A DNA stretch of 64,000 bases, taken from assembly GCA_947499715.1 (NCBI GenBank), contig CANMPL010000003.1, forward strand, positions 124,001-188,000, in the 5' to 3' direction. Made by a program: the position numbers and the translations under genes. The notes beneath the pieces are model-generated. The model saw nothing but the letters and a program-made list of their open reading frames with translations, searched no databases and had not been told where the DNA came from. Source of the stretch: an uncultured Paracoccaceae bacterium (GTDB taxonomy: Bacteria > Pseudomonadota > Alphaproteobacteria > Rhodobacterales > Rhodobacteraceae). Shown piece by piece: positions 8,110-17,800 of the stretch (within the stretch, counting starts at the first letter, position 1; each line of letters begins with the position of its first letter).

Positions 8110-9795
8110 ATGGCCGACGCACCACTTCCCGAACTGGCCGCCAATTACGGCGGATTTGACCGACTGGCCGCTGGCCCGCTGGGCGAGACATGGCGCGCCC
8201 GCGACACCCAAACGGGCCAGGACGTCATCCTCAAAATCAGGCAACTCAACGAGGCAGCGTCCCGCTATTTCCAACGCGAGCTTGAACTCACGCGCCTGCT
8301 GACCCACCCCCGCCTGCAACCGATGCGCACCAGCCTGCAAACGCCCAGCCATCTGGTCATGGTCTACGACTATATCCCCGGCGTACCGCTGTCCGCCGAA
8401 CTGCGCACCAGCAAACTGGCGCCTGAACGCGCCCTGCAAATCGCGCTGCAACTGCTCGACGCCCTGTCCACGATTCACAAGGCAGGTTTCATCTATCGCG
8501 ACCTCAGCCCGCAAAACATCATCATGCGCGGCCCCTACGACCCTGTCCTGATCGACTTTAACGCCATCGGCCAACTGACCGAGGACAGCCGCCTCGGCCA
8601 ATCCACCATCGTCGGAGAGCTGTCCGGCAAGCCACTCTATATGTCCCCCGAACAACTCGCCGCTGCACCGCAAACCGCCAGTTCCGACATCTGGACCCTT
8701 GGCGCGGTGCTTTACGAAATGCTGGCGGGCTTCCCCTATCGCATGGGCGGATCACTGGCAGAGATTTTAGGCTCCGCCTCCTCTGCCGCCCCCCCCGACG
8801 TGTCCGCTGCCCCCGCCGAATACCACGACATTCTGGCAAAACTACTGGCGACGGACCCTGCCCAACGCCCCGATTTCAAGGCGGCCTACCGCGCCCTCAG
8901 CAAGCTGCACGGCGCGGCCACCGGCAATGCCGTCGCCTCTGGCATCGGCCTCGATGATTTCGAGGATCTTCTGAAAAAGGACTTCGGCGGTGAAAAACGC
9001 CAGTTCAGCGCCAAAGACGTCAAACCCGGTGGTCTTTCATCAATTTCCGAACCCTTCGGGCTGGACGACCCACCGCCCGCCGCACAAAGCCCCGCCCCGC
9101 ATCCCGTGCCCTCCGCGCCAAAGCCGATGCCTATCCCGATCGACGGTGCCGCCCCGAACCCGTGGAACACGACGACGATGGCCCCAGTGAATCCCGCCCC
9201 TGCGCCGCCGCCGCAGGATGCAAAAGTAAAGAGCACCAACAATGGACTTCAGATTGCAATTTATGCTGTGATGTTGGTCGGGTATGGCCTGTTTTTGGCG
9301 CAGCCAGATCTCCTGCCCGATAACCTCAAAACCACCAACCCCAAGACCCTAAGCGCATTCCTGTTTATTGGCTTCGCGTTGGCCGCCGTCGGTGCAGGCC
9401 ACCAACTATCACGTCGTGTCCACACCCGCGCATCTGACGTGCGCAGCGCTCTACCATTTCAAGCCGTTGACCTGATCTCAAGCGACAACGCCCGCGACCA
9501 GCTTAGCACCACCATCTGCATCGAAATCGACGCCTACCGCGCCGCCGCCGCGGGCACCGGTGACGATATCCTGACCATCACCATGGTCGCCGCCGCGCAG
9601 GAATACCGCGACGCCGATAGCACCGATGACCGGATCAAGGCGCTGCAAATGCTCACCGACCTGAACGCCAAAATTTCATCCCGGCTCAAACCGTGGTGGC
9701 TGGACTACGAAAAACTTGTCGCCCGTGGCATTTCACTGATCAGCTTGCTCGCCGGGGCCGTCGCCTTGTTCAAAGCGGCGCAGACCCTGATCTGA
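8110..9795 (+). CDS. Membrane-anchored Ser/Thr protein kinase-like protein
   Basis: Hanks-type kinase fold, 561 residues from the ATG at 8110, which follows AAGGGG; the longer frame from 7981 would run through cuckoo hairpin 7 and is rejected. Visible motifs are the phosphate-loop region GPLGETW (22-28), K42 in VILKIRQ, and E57 or E59 as the salt-bridge partner. The catalytic loop is Y129-R-D-L-S-P-Q-N136 (D131), the metal site is D149-F-N151 instead of DFG, and the P+1 region is YMSPEQL (177-183). A Pro-rich linker (about 320-410) precedes two membrane segments (about 415-440 and 450-470), and a third hydrophobic segment lies at the C-terminus. The key Lys and Asp residues are kept, so activity is possible. 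Targets are unknown. Confidence 0.88.
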   Translation: MADAPLPELAANYGGFDRLAAGPLGETWRARDTQTGQDVILKIRQLNEAASRYFQRELELTRLLTHPRLQPMRTSLQTPSHLVMVYDYIPGVPLSAELRTSKLAPERALQIALQLLDALSTIHKAGFIYRDLSPQNIIMRGPYDPVLIDFNAIGQLTEDSRLGQSTIVGELSGKPLYMSPEQLAAAPQTASSDIWTLGAVLYEMLAGFPYRMGGSLAEILGSASSAAPPDVSAAPAEYHDILAKLLATDPAQRPDFKAAYRALSKLHGAATGNAVASGIGLDDFEDLLKKDFGGEKRQFSAKDVKPGGLSSISEPFGLDDPPPAAQSPAPHPVPSAPKPMPIPIDGAAPNPWNTTTMAPVNPAPAPPPQDAKVKSTNNGLQIAIYAVMLVGYGLFLAQPDLLPDNLKTTNPKTLSAFLFIGFALAAVGAGHQLSRRVHTRASDVRSALPFQAVDLISSDNARDQLSTTICIEIDAYRAAAAGTGDDILTITMVAAAQEYRDADSTDDRIKALQMLTDLNAKISSRLKPWWLDYEKLVARGISLISLLAGAVALFKAAQTLI

Positions 9796-9831
9796 GCACC
9801 GTGCATTAATGAATTTCTGTTAAGACTTTGA

Positions 9832-9871
9832 TGCACATGCAATGTGTATGGAATGTGCATGCTTTGTGCAT
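9832..9871. repeat. 11-bp phased heptamer array, site 1
   Basis: TGTGTAT (9843-9849), TGTGCAT (9854-9860) and TGTGCAT (9865-9871) start exactly 11 bp apart. A related TGCACAT lies one further period upstream at 9832-9838. Read on the minus strand the unit is ATRCACA plus four mostly A/T-C bases. The array lies between the stops of two convergent genes. The same unit and period recur at 36897-36936. Confidence 0.75.
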
Positions 9872-9902
9872 TTTAACCTTTTGCAGAAAAACGTGGTTAA
9901 CC

Positions 9903-9924
9903 TAACGGGCCGCGCGGGCCGTTA
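9903..9924. terminator. Hairpin overlapping the lrp stop codon
   Basis: TAACGGGCC (9903-9911) pairs with GGGCCGTTA (9916-9924) in 8 of 9 positions around GCGC. It sits between convergent genes and may terminate from either side, though no long T run follows on the plus strand. Confidence 0.4.
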
Positions 9925-10374
9925 ACTGCGCATGTCCTTGGGGCTGCCCATGACCATATAGCTGGTGATCGACCGCACATGCGGAACGGTCCCCAAGGTA
10001 TTGGTATGGAACGCTTTATAGGCTGGCAGGTCCTCGACTTCGACGCGCAGCATATATTCAAACGCGCCCGCCACATTATGGCATTCCGTCACCTCATCAG
10101 CGCCGTTCATCGCCCGCTCAAAGGTGAATTGCGCAGATTTCGTATGCTCCGCCAGCCCGACCGCCACATAGACCACATAGCCGCGGCCGATCTGCGCGGG
10201 GTCAATCCGTGCCCGATAACCGTTAATGATTCCCGCCCGCTCCATCTCGGTCACCCGGCGCGAACAGGCAGAGGGCGACAGCCCCACTTTCTCTGCCAAC
10301 ACCAGATTGCTGATGCGCCCATCGCGGGCAAGCTCGCGCAATATTTGCGCGCCGATATGATCTATCTTCGTCAT
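9922..10374 (-). CDS. Lrp/AsnC family transcriptional regulator
   Basis: Feast/famine regulator of 150 residues. The N-terminal helix-turn-helix (DGRISNLVLAEKVGLS) occupies about residues 14-45 and the C-terminal RAM effector-binding domain about 62-140 (YVVYVAVGL, VTECHNVAG, FEYMLRVEV). The start at 10374 (MTKIDHIG) is the usual family start; ATGs 3 and 11 codons upstream are possible. It is divergent from a LysE-type exporter with a 72-bp gap, the common arrangement of an amino-acid exporter and its Lrp-type activator. An inverted repeat in the gap (10409-10431) is a candidate operator. Confidence 0.93.
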   Translation of the reverse strand: MTKIDHIGAQILRELARDGRISNLVLAEKVGLSPSACSRRVTEMERAGIINGYRARIDPAQIGRGYVVYVAVGLAEHTKSAQFTFERAMNGADEVTECHNVAGAFEYMLRVEVEDLPAYKAFHTNTLGTVPHVRSITSYMVMGSPKDMRS

Positions 10375-10408
10375 GAGTTGCATAGATAGCACAAATCTCA
10401 CAAACATT

Positions 10409-10431
10409 GCAATTTCAACGCGTGAAAATGC
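10409..10431. promoter_or_regulatory. Candidate Lrp operator between lrp and lysE
   Basis: GCAATTTCA (10409-10417) and TGAAAATGC (10423-10431) form an inverted repeat matching at 8 of 9 positions around ACGCG. It is placed 16 bp before the lysE-type start in the divergent gap. Binding by the neighbouring regulator is inferred from position only. Confidence 0.4.
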
Positions 10432-10446
10432 GTGTAGCGTTGCGCA

Positions 10447-11043
10447 ATGACCTATGACCTTCTCATTGCCCTTGTTGGCTTCGCCTTTGTCAGCTCCATC
10501 ACCCCCGGCCCCAACAACCTGATGTTGATGGCTTCAGGTGCCAATTTCGGCTTTCGCCGGACCTTTCCGCATATGCTGGGCATTTCCATCGGTCACTCGG
10601 TCATGGTGACACTTGTGGGCTTGGGATTGGCACAGATCTTTGTTTTGTATCCTGCCGCCCGGTTGATCTTGCAGGTGATCTCCACCGCCTATCTGCTTTA
10701 TCTTGCTTGGAAAATTGCCACCGCCGCCCCACCGCGCGAAGGCGAAGCCCGCGGCAAGCCCTTTACCTTCCTGCAAGCTGCGGCCTTTCAATGGGTCAAC
10801 CCAAAGGCGTGGTATATGGCGATTTACGCGATCACCAATTACACGCCCGACGGCGGCGGCATCGCGCCCACGTTATTGGTTGCATTGGTCTTCGCCTGCA
10901 CCAATTTCCCCTCGATCATGGTCTGGGCAACCATCGGGACCCAGGTCAAACGCCTGTTGTCGCGCCCGCGCCTGTTGCGGCTCTTTAACGGCACGATGGC
11001 GGTGTTGCTGGTGTTAACCCTTTACCCCGTCTGGTTTGGTTAA
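10447..11043 (+). CDS. LysE/RhtB family amino-acid exporter
   Basis: Inner-membrane exporter of 198 residues with about six hydrophobic segments, the normal size for LysE/RhtB. The family signature ITPGPNNLMLMASG lies near residue 19, followed by RRTFPHMLGISIGH. In the second half, QWVNPKAWYMAIYAI matches the conserved Asn-Pro-Lys region. The substrate (basic, branched-chain, homoserine or other) cannot be told. It is divergent from an Lrp/AsnC regulator that probably controls it. Confidence 0.92.
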   Translation: MTYDLLIALVGFAFVSSITPGPNNLMLMASGANFGFRRTFPHMLGISIGHSVMVTLVGLGLAQIFVLYPAARLILQVISTAYLLYLAWKIATAAPPREGEARGKPFTFLQAAAFQWVNPKAWYMAIYAITNYTPDGGGIAPTLLVALVFACTNFPSIMVWATIGTQVKRLLSRPRLLRLFNGTMAVLLVLTLYPVWFG

Positions 11044-11047
11044 CGCG

Positions 11048-13441
11048 CTAGAATGGCACGTCGCCTGCGGCATCCGCCTTGACGACAAACCGCGCCACGA
11101 CCTTCTTTTCACCGGCCTTTTCGAACGCGATATCCAGTTTATCGCCTTCAATTCCAATGACTTGGCCGTATCCAAACTTCTGGTGGAACACCCTGTCGCC
11201 GGTTGTAAAGGCGCTGACCGCGTCCAGATCAATGGTCATGTTGCGCGATTCCGACGGTTGCGTCATGCCGCGTTGCTGGCTACGGCTTTGCAATCGCCGC
11301 CACCCGGGAGAGTTGTAAACATCTGATTTTGCGGCCTTTTCATGCAGATCAGAGCCCATGAATTCTTGTGCGGCCGGGTTTGCGCTGGCCGACATCCCCG
11401 CCGCACCGTACCCCCCGCCATATAGCCCCGGCGGCGTCAGCACCTCCACATGTTCAGGTGGCAGCTCATCAATAAAGCGCGACGGCATCGCCGACTGCCA
11501 CTGTCCGTAAACCCTTCTATTTGCAGCGAAACTTATGGTGCAAATCTCTTCCGCGCGGGTAATGCCGACATAGGCCAGCCGCCGTTCTTCCTCCAGCCCC
11601 TTCAACCCGCTCTCGTCCATGCTGCGCTGGCTCGGAAACAGCCCATCTTCCCATCCGGGCAAGAAAATAACAGGGAATTCCAATCCCTTAGCGGCATGCA
11701 GCGTCATAATGCTGATTTTTTCCTCTTCGCCTTCGGTCTCATTGTCCATGATAAGCGAGACGTGTTCGAGGAAGCCTTGCAAATTCTCAAAGTTTTCAAG
11801 GGCTTTCACCAGCTCCTTGAGGTTCTCCAACCGCCCCGGCGCTTCGGGCGTTTTGTCGTTTTGCCAGAATCCAGTGTACCCGGACTCATCCAAAATCATC
11901 TCCGCCAACTCAACATGCGTATCCTGCTCCGCCCGCACCTGCGCGTGCCATCGGTCAAGGCTATCGACGAGAATTCCAAGCTCTTTCAAACCCTTACCGC
12001 CAAGCATCTTGGCTTGCACCACAATCCGGGCACCCTCAACAAGAGACACGCCATTGGTCCTTGCGGCCCGCTGGATCGTCTGAACTGCTTTGTCCCCCAG
12101 CCCCCGTTTCGGCGTGTTCACGACCCGCTCGAACGCAAGGTCATCATCCTGACTGACAGCCAACCGAAAATAGGCCATCGCATCGCGGATCTCCATCCGC
12201 TCATAAAACCGCGGCCCGCCGATAACACGATAAGGCAAACCGATGGTCAGAAAGCGGTCCTCAAACGCGCGCATCTGGTGGCTGGCGCGGACCAAAATCG
12301 CCATGTTGTCCAATGACTTACCAGCCATCCCGCGGGTGCCGCGTTGCAGGGCCTCGACCTCTTCACCGATCCAGCGGGCTTCTTCCTCTCCATCCCAATG
12401 GCCGATCAGCCGGACTTTTTCGCCGCCATCCGCCTCGGTAAATAGCGTCTTTCCAAGCCGCCCCTTGTTGGCGGCAATCACGCCAGAGGCCGCACCAAGA
12501 ATATGCGCGGTGGATCTATAATTCTGCTCTAACCGGACGACCACTGCGCCAGGAAAATCCTTTTCGAACCGTAGGATATTGCCCACCTCGGCCCCGCGCC
12601 AACCGTAGATCGACTGGTCGTCATCGCCCACACAACAGATGTTCTTGTGCCCCCCCGCCAACAGCCGAAGCCAGAGGTATTGGGCAACGTTGGTGTCCTG
12701 ATATTCGTCCACAAGGATATAGCGGAACCAGCGCTGATACTGCTTGAGAATATCGGCGTGGGTCTGAAAAATGGTCACCATATGCAGCAGAAGATCGCCA
12801 AAATCGCAGGCGTTCAGTTCCAGTAGGCGGCTTTGATAAGCGGCATAAAGCGCCACGCCCTTGTGATCAAAAGCACCACTATCGGCGACGGGGATATTGT
12901 CAGGCGTCAGCGCCCGGTTTTTCCAACCATCAATGATCCCTGCCAGCATCCGCGGCGGCCAGCGCTTTTCATCAACCCCGGCGGCAATAATCAGCTGCTT
13001 CATCAGCCGGATCTGGTCGTCGGTGTCCAGAATGGTGAAATTGGACTTGAGCCCCACCAGTTCCGCATGCCGGCGCAGCAGCTTTACACAGATCGCGTGG
13101 AAGGTGCCAAGCCACGGCATCCCTTCGACCGCTTCGCCCAACAACCCGCCGATGCGGTTCTTCATTTCGCGCGCAGCCTTGTTGGTAAAGGTGACGGCCA
13201 AAACCTCGTTCGGGCGGGCGGTGCCTGATACCAGCAAGTGCGCAATCCGCGCCGTCAGCGCCTTGGTCTTGCCGGTTCCCGCACCCGCCAGCATCAGCAC
13301 CGGGCCATCCAGCGCCTCGACTGCGGCGCGTTGCGCGGGGTTGAGCCCTTCAAGATAGGGCGCAGATCGCCCGGCCATGGCCTGACGACTAAGCGGAACG
13401 GCGGCGGCCTCGAAGGCGTCATCTTCGCTGAAATCATTCAT
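11048..13441 (-). CDS. uvrD: ATP-dependent DNA helicase, UvrD/PcrA type
   Basis: Superfamily 1A 3'-5' helicase used in nucleotide excision and mismatch repair, 797 residues. Motif I is GAGTGKT (near residue 42), motif II DEYQDTN, motif III GDDDQSIYGWRGA, motif IV LEQNYRST, motif V TLHAAKGLEFP, and motif VI VGITRAEE. The C-terminus has the short domain GDRVFHQKFGYGQV found in UvrD/PcrA. The frame is open for a further 127 codons upstream, but homology begins just after the ATG at 13441 (MNDFSEDD), so this start is used. Its 3' end lies 4 bp from the convergent LysE gene. Confidence 0.96.
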   Translation of the reverse strand: MNDFSEDDAFEAAAVPLSRQAMAGRSAPYLEGLNPAQRAAVEALDGPVLMLAGAGTGKTKALTARIAHLLVSGTARPNEVLAVTFTNKAAREMKNRIGGLLGEAVEGMPWLGTFHAICVKLLRRHAELVGLKSNFTILDTDDQIRLMKQLIIAAGVDEKRWPPRMLAGIIDGWKNRALTPDNIPVADSGAFDHKGVALYAAYQSRLLELNACDFGDLLLHMVTIFQTHADILKQYQRWFRYILVDEYQDTNVAQYLWLRLLAGGHKNICCVGDDDQSIYGWRGAEVGNILRFEKDFPGAVVVRLEQNYRSTAHILGAASGVIAANKGRLGKTLFTEADGGEKVRLIGHWDGEEEARWIGEEVEALQRGTRGMAGKSLDNMAILVRASHQMRAFEDRFLTIGLPYRVIGGPRFYERMEIRDAMAYFRLAVSQDDDLAFERVVNTPKRGLGDKAVQTIQRAARTNGVSLVEGARIVVQAKMLGGKGLKELGILVDSLDRWHAQVRAEQDTHVELAEMILDESGYTGFWQNDKTPEAPGRLENLKELVKALENFENLQGFLEHVSLIMDNETEGEEEKISIMTLHAAKGLEFPVIFLPGWEDGLFPSQRSMDESGLKGLEEERRLAYVGITRAEEICTISFAANRRVYGQWQSAMPSRFIDELPPEHVEVLTPPGLYGGGYGAAGMSASANPAAQEFMGSDLHEKAAKSDVYNSPGWRRLQSRSQQRGMTQPSESRNMTIDLDAVSAFTTGDRVFHQKFGYGQVIGIEGDKLDIAFEKAGEKKVVARFVVKADAAGDVPF

Positions 13442-13603
13442 GGCGCACAAGCTAGCCCAAAAACCATCACAGCAAAAGAGGTGTTCACATTCTGTTCCAT
13501 GCTTTCTTTTGAACTCAAATATGCCCGCCGGAGGCATCTGCCCGCGCTGCATTTTCGCAGGGTCGCCTTTCCATTCACTGACCGGTCCTCTAGCGTCCTT
13601 GGG

Positions 13604-14749
13604 ATGGATCTGCACAGCAAATATCCCGCGATTTCTGATCTGAAATCCCGTGCCAAGCGTCGGATCCCGCATTTCGTGTGGGAATATCTGGACAGCGCCA
13701 CGGGCGACGAATCCACGTTGCATCGGAATCATGCGGCCCTGCAAAACGTGTTGCTGCGCACCTCTGTACTGCATGGAGAATTCACACCTGATCTGTCGAC
13801 CAGCCTGCTGGGTCAGGATCATCCGCTGCCCTTTGGGGTCGCCCCGGTGGGCATGTCAGGCCTGATCTGGCCGGGGGCGGAACACAGCCTCGCACGGATG
13901 GCGGCGCAGGAAAACATCCCCTATTGCCTTTCAACCATGGCGAGCAAAACGCCCGATGATCTGGCGGGCGACATTGGCGCGCATGCCTGGTTTCAGCTCT
14001 ATCCGCCGCGCGACATGGGCATTCTGGACGACATGCTGCGCCGCGCAAAAGCGGCCGGTTTCACCACCCTTGTGCTGACCGTGGATGTGCCTGTTGCCTC
14101 GCGGCGCGAGCGGCAGATCAGGGGTGGCATGACCAATCCGCCCACGGTCGGCCCCAAGATCCTGGCCCAAATGGCGCTGTGTCCGGTCTGGACAAACGGG
14201 ATCCGCAAGGCGGGCATGCCACGGCCCAAACTGATGGAAAGCTATACCGAAAACCGCAGCGCGCTGCCGTCAAATCAGCATATCGGCTATCTGATGCGGA
14301 CCTCGCCGGACTGGGATTACTTCAAGGCATTGCGCGAGACATGGGACGGCCCGCTGGTCGTCAAAGGCGTGATGAACCCCGGCGACGCGGCGCGATTGTC
14401 TGACGAAGGGGCCGATGCGATCTGGGTCAGCAATCATGCGGGTCGACAATTTGCAGGCGGGGCTGCCACGATCACCGCCCTGCCCGGCATACGCGCGGCC
14501 ACGCGGCTGCCGGTGATCTTTGACAGCGGCATCACCGGCGGGTTGGATATCTTGCGGGCCATCGCCTTGGGTGCGGATTTTGTCATGCTGGGCCGCGCGT
14601 TTCACTATGGCCTTGGCGCCCTGGGGGATGCGGGTGCCGCCCATGTGGTTGATATCCTGCGGCAGGACATGATCAGCAACATGGGCCAGATCGGAGCACG
14701 GCAGCTTTCGGACCTGCCCGCAACATTGGCAACCCCTGCCGCGCCCTAG
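13604..14749 (+). CDS. lldD: FMN-dependent alpha-hydroxy-acid (L-lactate) dehydrogenase
   Basis: Flavin-dependent oxidation of 2-hydroxy acids, most likely L-lactate to pyruvate. TIM-barrel FMN protein of 381 residues from the ATG at 13604 (MDLHSKYPAISDLKSRAKRR, the usual start). FMN-binding segments FGVAPVGMSGL, WFQLYPPRDM and LTVDVPVASRRER are visible. The active-site base is H278 in SNHAGRQ; the family more often has SNHGGRQ. The C-terminal phosphate-binding part is DSGITGGLDILRAIALGAD. Other substrates such as glycolate or mandelate cannot be excluded. It lies just upstream of pyruvate carboxylase, consistent with lactate use. Confidence 0.88.
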   Translation: MDLHSKYPAISDLKSRAKRRIPHFVWEYLDSATGDESTLHRNHAALQNVLLRTSVLHGEFTPDLSTSLLGQDHPLPFGVAPVGMSGLIWPGAEHSLARMAAQENIPYCLSTMASKTPDDLAGDIGAHAWFQLYPPRDMGILDDMLRRAKAAGFTTLVLTVDVPVASRRERQIRGGMTNPPTVGPKILAQMALCPVWTNGIRKAGMPRPKLMESYTENRSALPSNQHIGYLMRTSPDWDYFKALRETWDGPLVVKGVMNPGDAARLSDEGADAIWVSNHAGRQFAGGAATITALPGIRAATRLPVIFDSGITGGLDILRAIALGADFVMLGRAFHYGLGALGDAGAAHVVDILRQDMISNMGQIGARQLSDLPATLATPAAP

Positions 14750-14862
14750 GGCAATAATATAAGTCAGCGCCTGCAAATTAAGTCGTTTTTGCTGCGATTC
14801 ACCGTAGAAACCCGTATTTACCTTATCCGCGCGGCACCCTAACAATGCTGCAACTGCGAAAT

Positions 14863-14877
14863 AGGAGCCTCCCCTTG
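14863..14877 (+). promoter_or_regulatory. Ribosome-binding site deciding a TTG start for pyc
   Basis: AGGAG (14863-14867) lies 7 nt before the TTG at 14875, from which translation gives the canonical PDFKKILIANRGE start. The ATG at 14845 has no comparable ribosome-binding site and would add ten residues not typical of the family. Confidence 0.65.
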
Positions 14878-17800
14878 CCAGACTTCAAGAAAATCCTCAT
14901 TGCCAACCGTGGCGAAATCGCCATTCGTATCATGCGCGCCGCCAACGAGATGGGCAAAAAGACCGTTGCCGTCTTTGCGGAAGAGGACAAGTTGGGGCTG
15001 CACCGTTTCAAGGCGGATGAGGCCTACCGCATTGGCGAGGATCTGGGGCCGGTTGCGGCCTACCTGAGCATCGAAGAGATCATTCGCGTGGCCAAGATGT
15101 CGGGCGCGGATGCGATCCACCCCGGCTATGGTCTGCTGTCGGAAAACCCCGATTTCGTCGATGCCTGCACCGCCAATGGCATCACCTTTATTGGACCGAA
15201 GGCCCAGACCATGCGCCAGCTTGGCGACAAGGCCAGTGCGCGCCGTGTCGCGATTGAGGCGGGCGTGCCTGTGATCCCCGCCACCGAGGTGCTGGGTGAC
15301 GATATGGCTGCGATCAAAAAGGAAGCGGCAGAGGTCGGCTATCCCCTGATGCTCAAGGCGTCATGGGGCGGTGGCGGACGGGGGATGCGCCCGATCATGT
15401 CCGAGGATGAGCTGGAAGAGAAAGTGCTGGAGGGGCGCCGCGAGGCCGAGGCCGCCTTTGGCAATGGCGAGGGTTATCTGGAAAAGATGATCATGCGCGC
15501 CCGCCACGTCGAGGTGCAGATCCTGGGCGACAGTCAGGGCCAGATTTATCACCTGTGGGAACGGGATTGTTCGGTGCAGCGCCGCAACCAGAAGGTGGTG
15601 GAACGCGCCCCTGCTCCTTATCTGAGCGGCACCCAGCGCGAGCAGCTGTGTAATCTCGGTAAGAAAATCTGCCAGCATGTGAACTATGAATGTGCGGGCA
15701 CGGTCGAATTCCTGATGGATATGGACAGTGGTGAATTCTACTTCATTGAGGTGAACCCTCGTGTGCAGGTGGAACACACTGTCACCGAAGAAGTCACCGG
15801 CATCGACATCGTCCGCGCGCAGATCCTGATCGCCGAGGGCAAGAGCATCGTCGAGGCAACGGGCTGTGCCAGCCAATATGACGTCAAACTTGACGGCCAC
15901 GCGCTACAGTGCCGGGTCACGACAGAGGACCCGCAGAACAACTTCATCCCCGACTATGGCCGCATCGGCACCTATCGCAGCGCCACGGGCCCCGGCATTC
16001 GTCTGGACGGCGGCACGGCCTATTCCGGTGCTGTGATCACGCGCTACTATGACAGTCTGTTGACCAAGGTGACGGCGAAAGCGCCCACACCAGAGATGGC
16101 GATTGCCCGGATGGACCGTGCGTTGCGCGAGTTCCGTATTCGCGGCGTGTCGACAAACATCGCTTTCGTGGAAAACCTGCTGAAGCATCCGACGTTCCTG
16201 AACAACGAATACCACACCAAGTTCATTGATGAGACGCCCGACCTTTTCAACTTTAAGAAACGCCGCGACCGGGCCACGAAAATCCTGACCTATATCGCGG
16301 ATATTACCGTGAATGGTCACCCCGAGACGGCGGGCCGCCCGCGCCCGGCGGCGGATGTGAAACCGCCCAAAGCTCCGGTGAAGCCGACCACTGATGTGAT
16401 CCCCGGGACCCGCAACATTCTGGACGACTTTGGTCCAGAGGCCGTGGCGCAGTGGATGAAGGATCAAAAGCAGCTGCTGATCACCGACACCACCATGCGC
16501 GACGGACACCAGTCGCTGCTGGCCACGCGGATGCGGTCGATTGACATGATCCGCGTCGCGCCCACCTATGCCGCCAAGATGAACCAGCTTTTCAGCGTCG
16601 AATGCTGGGGCGGTGCGACCTTTGACGTGGCCTACCGGTTCTTGCAGGAATGCCCCTGGCAGCGCCTGCGCGATATCCGCGCCCATATGCCCAACGTGAT
16701 GACGCAGATGCTGCTGCGCGCCTCCAATGGTGTGGGCTATACCAATTATCCCGACAACGTCGTGCAGGCCTTTGTAAAGCAGGCCGCAATCAGCGGTGTT
16801 GACGTCTTTCGCGTGTTTGACAGCCTCAACTGGGTGGACAACATGCGCGTCGCGATGGACGCGGTGATCGAGGCGGAAAAGGTCTGCGAAGGCACCGTGT
16901 GCTATACCGGCGACCTGCTGGACCCTGATCGCAGCAAATACGACCTGAAATACTATATCGGCATGGCCAAGGAGCTTGAGGCCGCAGGCGCGCATGTGCT
17001 GGGCCTCAAAGACATGGCGGGCCTGCTGAAACCAGCCGCCGCCACGGCCCTGATCACGGCGCTGAAGGCAGAGGTCGGCCTGCCCGTCCACTTCCACACG
17101 CACGACACATCGGGAGCCGCGATTGCGACTGTGATGGCCGCCGCAGCAGCCGGGGTCGATTGTGTCGATGGCGCGATGGACGCGCTGTCGGGCAACACCA
17201 GCCAGCCGACGCTGGGGTCCATCGTCGAGGCGCTGAAAGGCTCTGACCGCGACACCGGGCTGGACGTGGGTGCGATCCGCGAGATCAGCAACTATTGGGA
17301 AAGCGTGCGCGCCCATTACCTCGCGTTCGAAAGCGGCCTGCAGGCCCCCGCATCCGAGGTCTACCTGCACGAGATGCCCGGCGGGCAGTTCACCAACCTC
17401 AAGGCGCAGGCACGGTCCTTGGGGCTGGAAGAGCGCTGGCACGAGGTGGCCCAGACCTATGCGGACGTGAACCAGATGTTCGGCGATATCGTCAAGGTCA
17501 CGCCCTCGTCCAAGGTGGTGGGCGACATGGCGCTGATGATGGTCAGCCAGAACCTGACCCGCGCCGATGTGGAAAACCCCAAGACCGACGTGGTCTTCCC
17601 CGACAGCGTTGTGGACATGATGAAGGGCAGCCTTGGCCAACCCCCTGGCGGCTGGCCCAAGGCGATCCAGAAAAAGATCCTCAAAGGTGAGAAACCAACG
17701 ACCGACCGCCCCGGCAAGCACCTGAAACCTGTTGATCTGGAAGCGACCCGTGCGGACCTGTCCAAGCAGTTGGACGGCAAGGCCGTGGATGACGAAGATC

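Noticed and set aside
13442-13822. N-terminal extension of the UvrD helicase
   Set aside because: 127 extra codons lack helicase homology and overlap the upstream region and start of the divergent lactate dehydrogenase gene.
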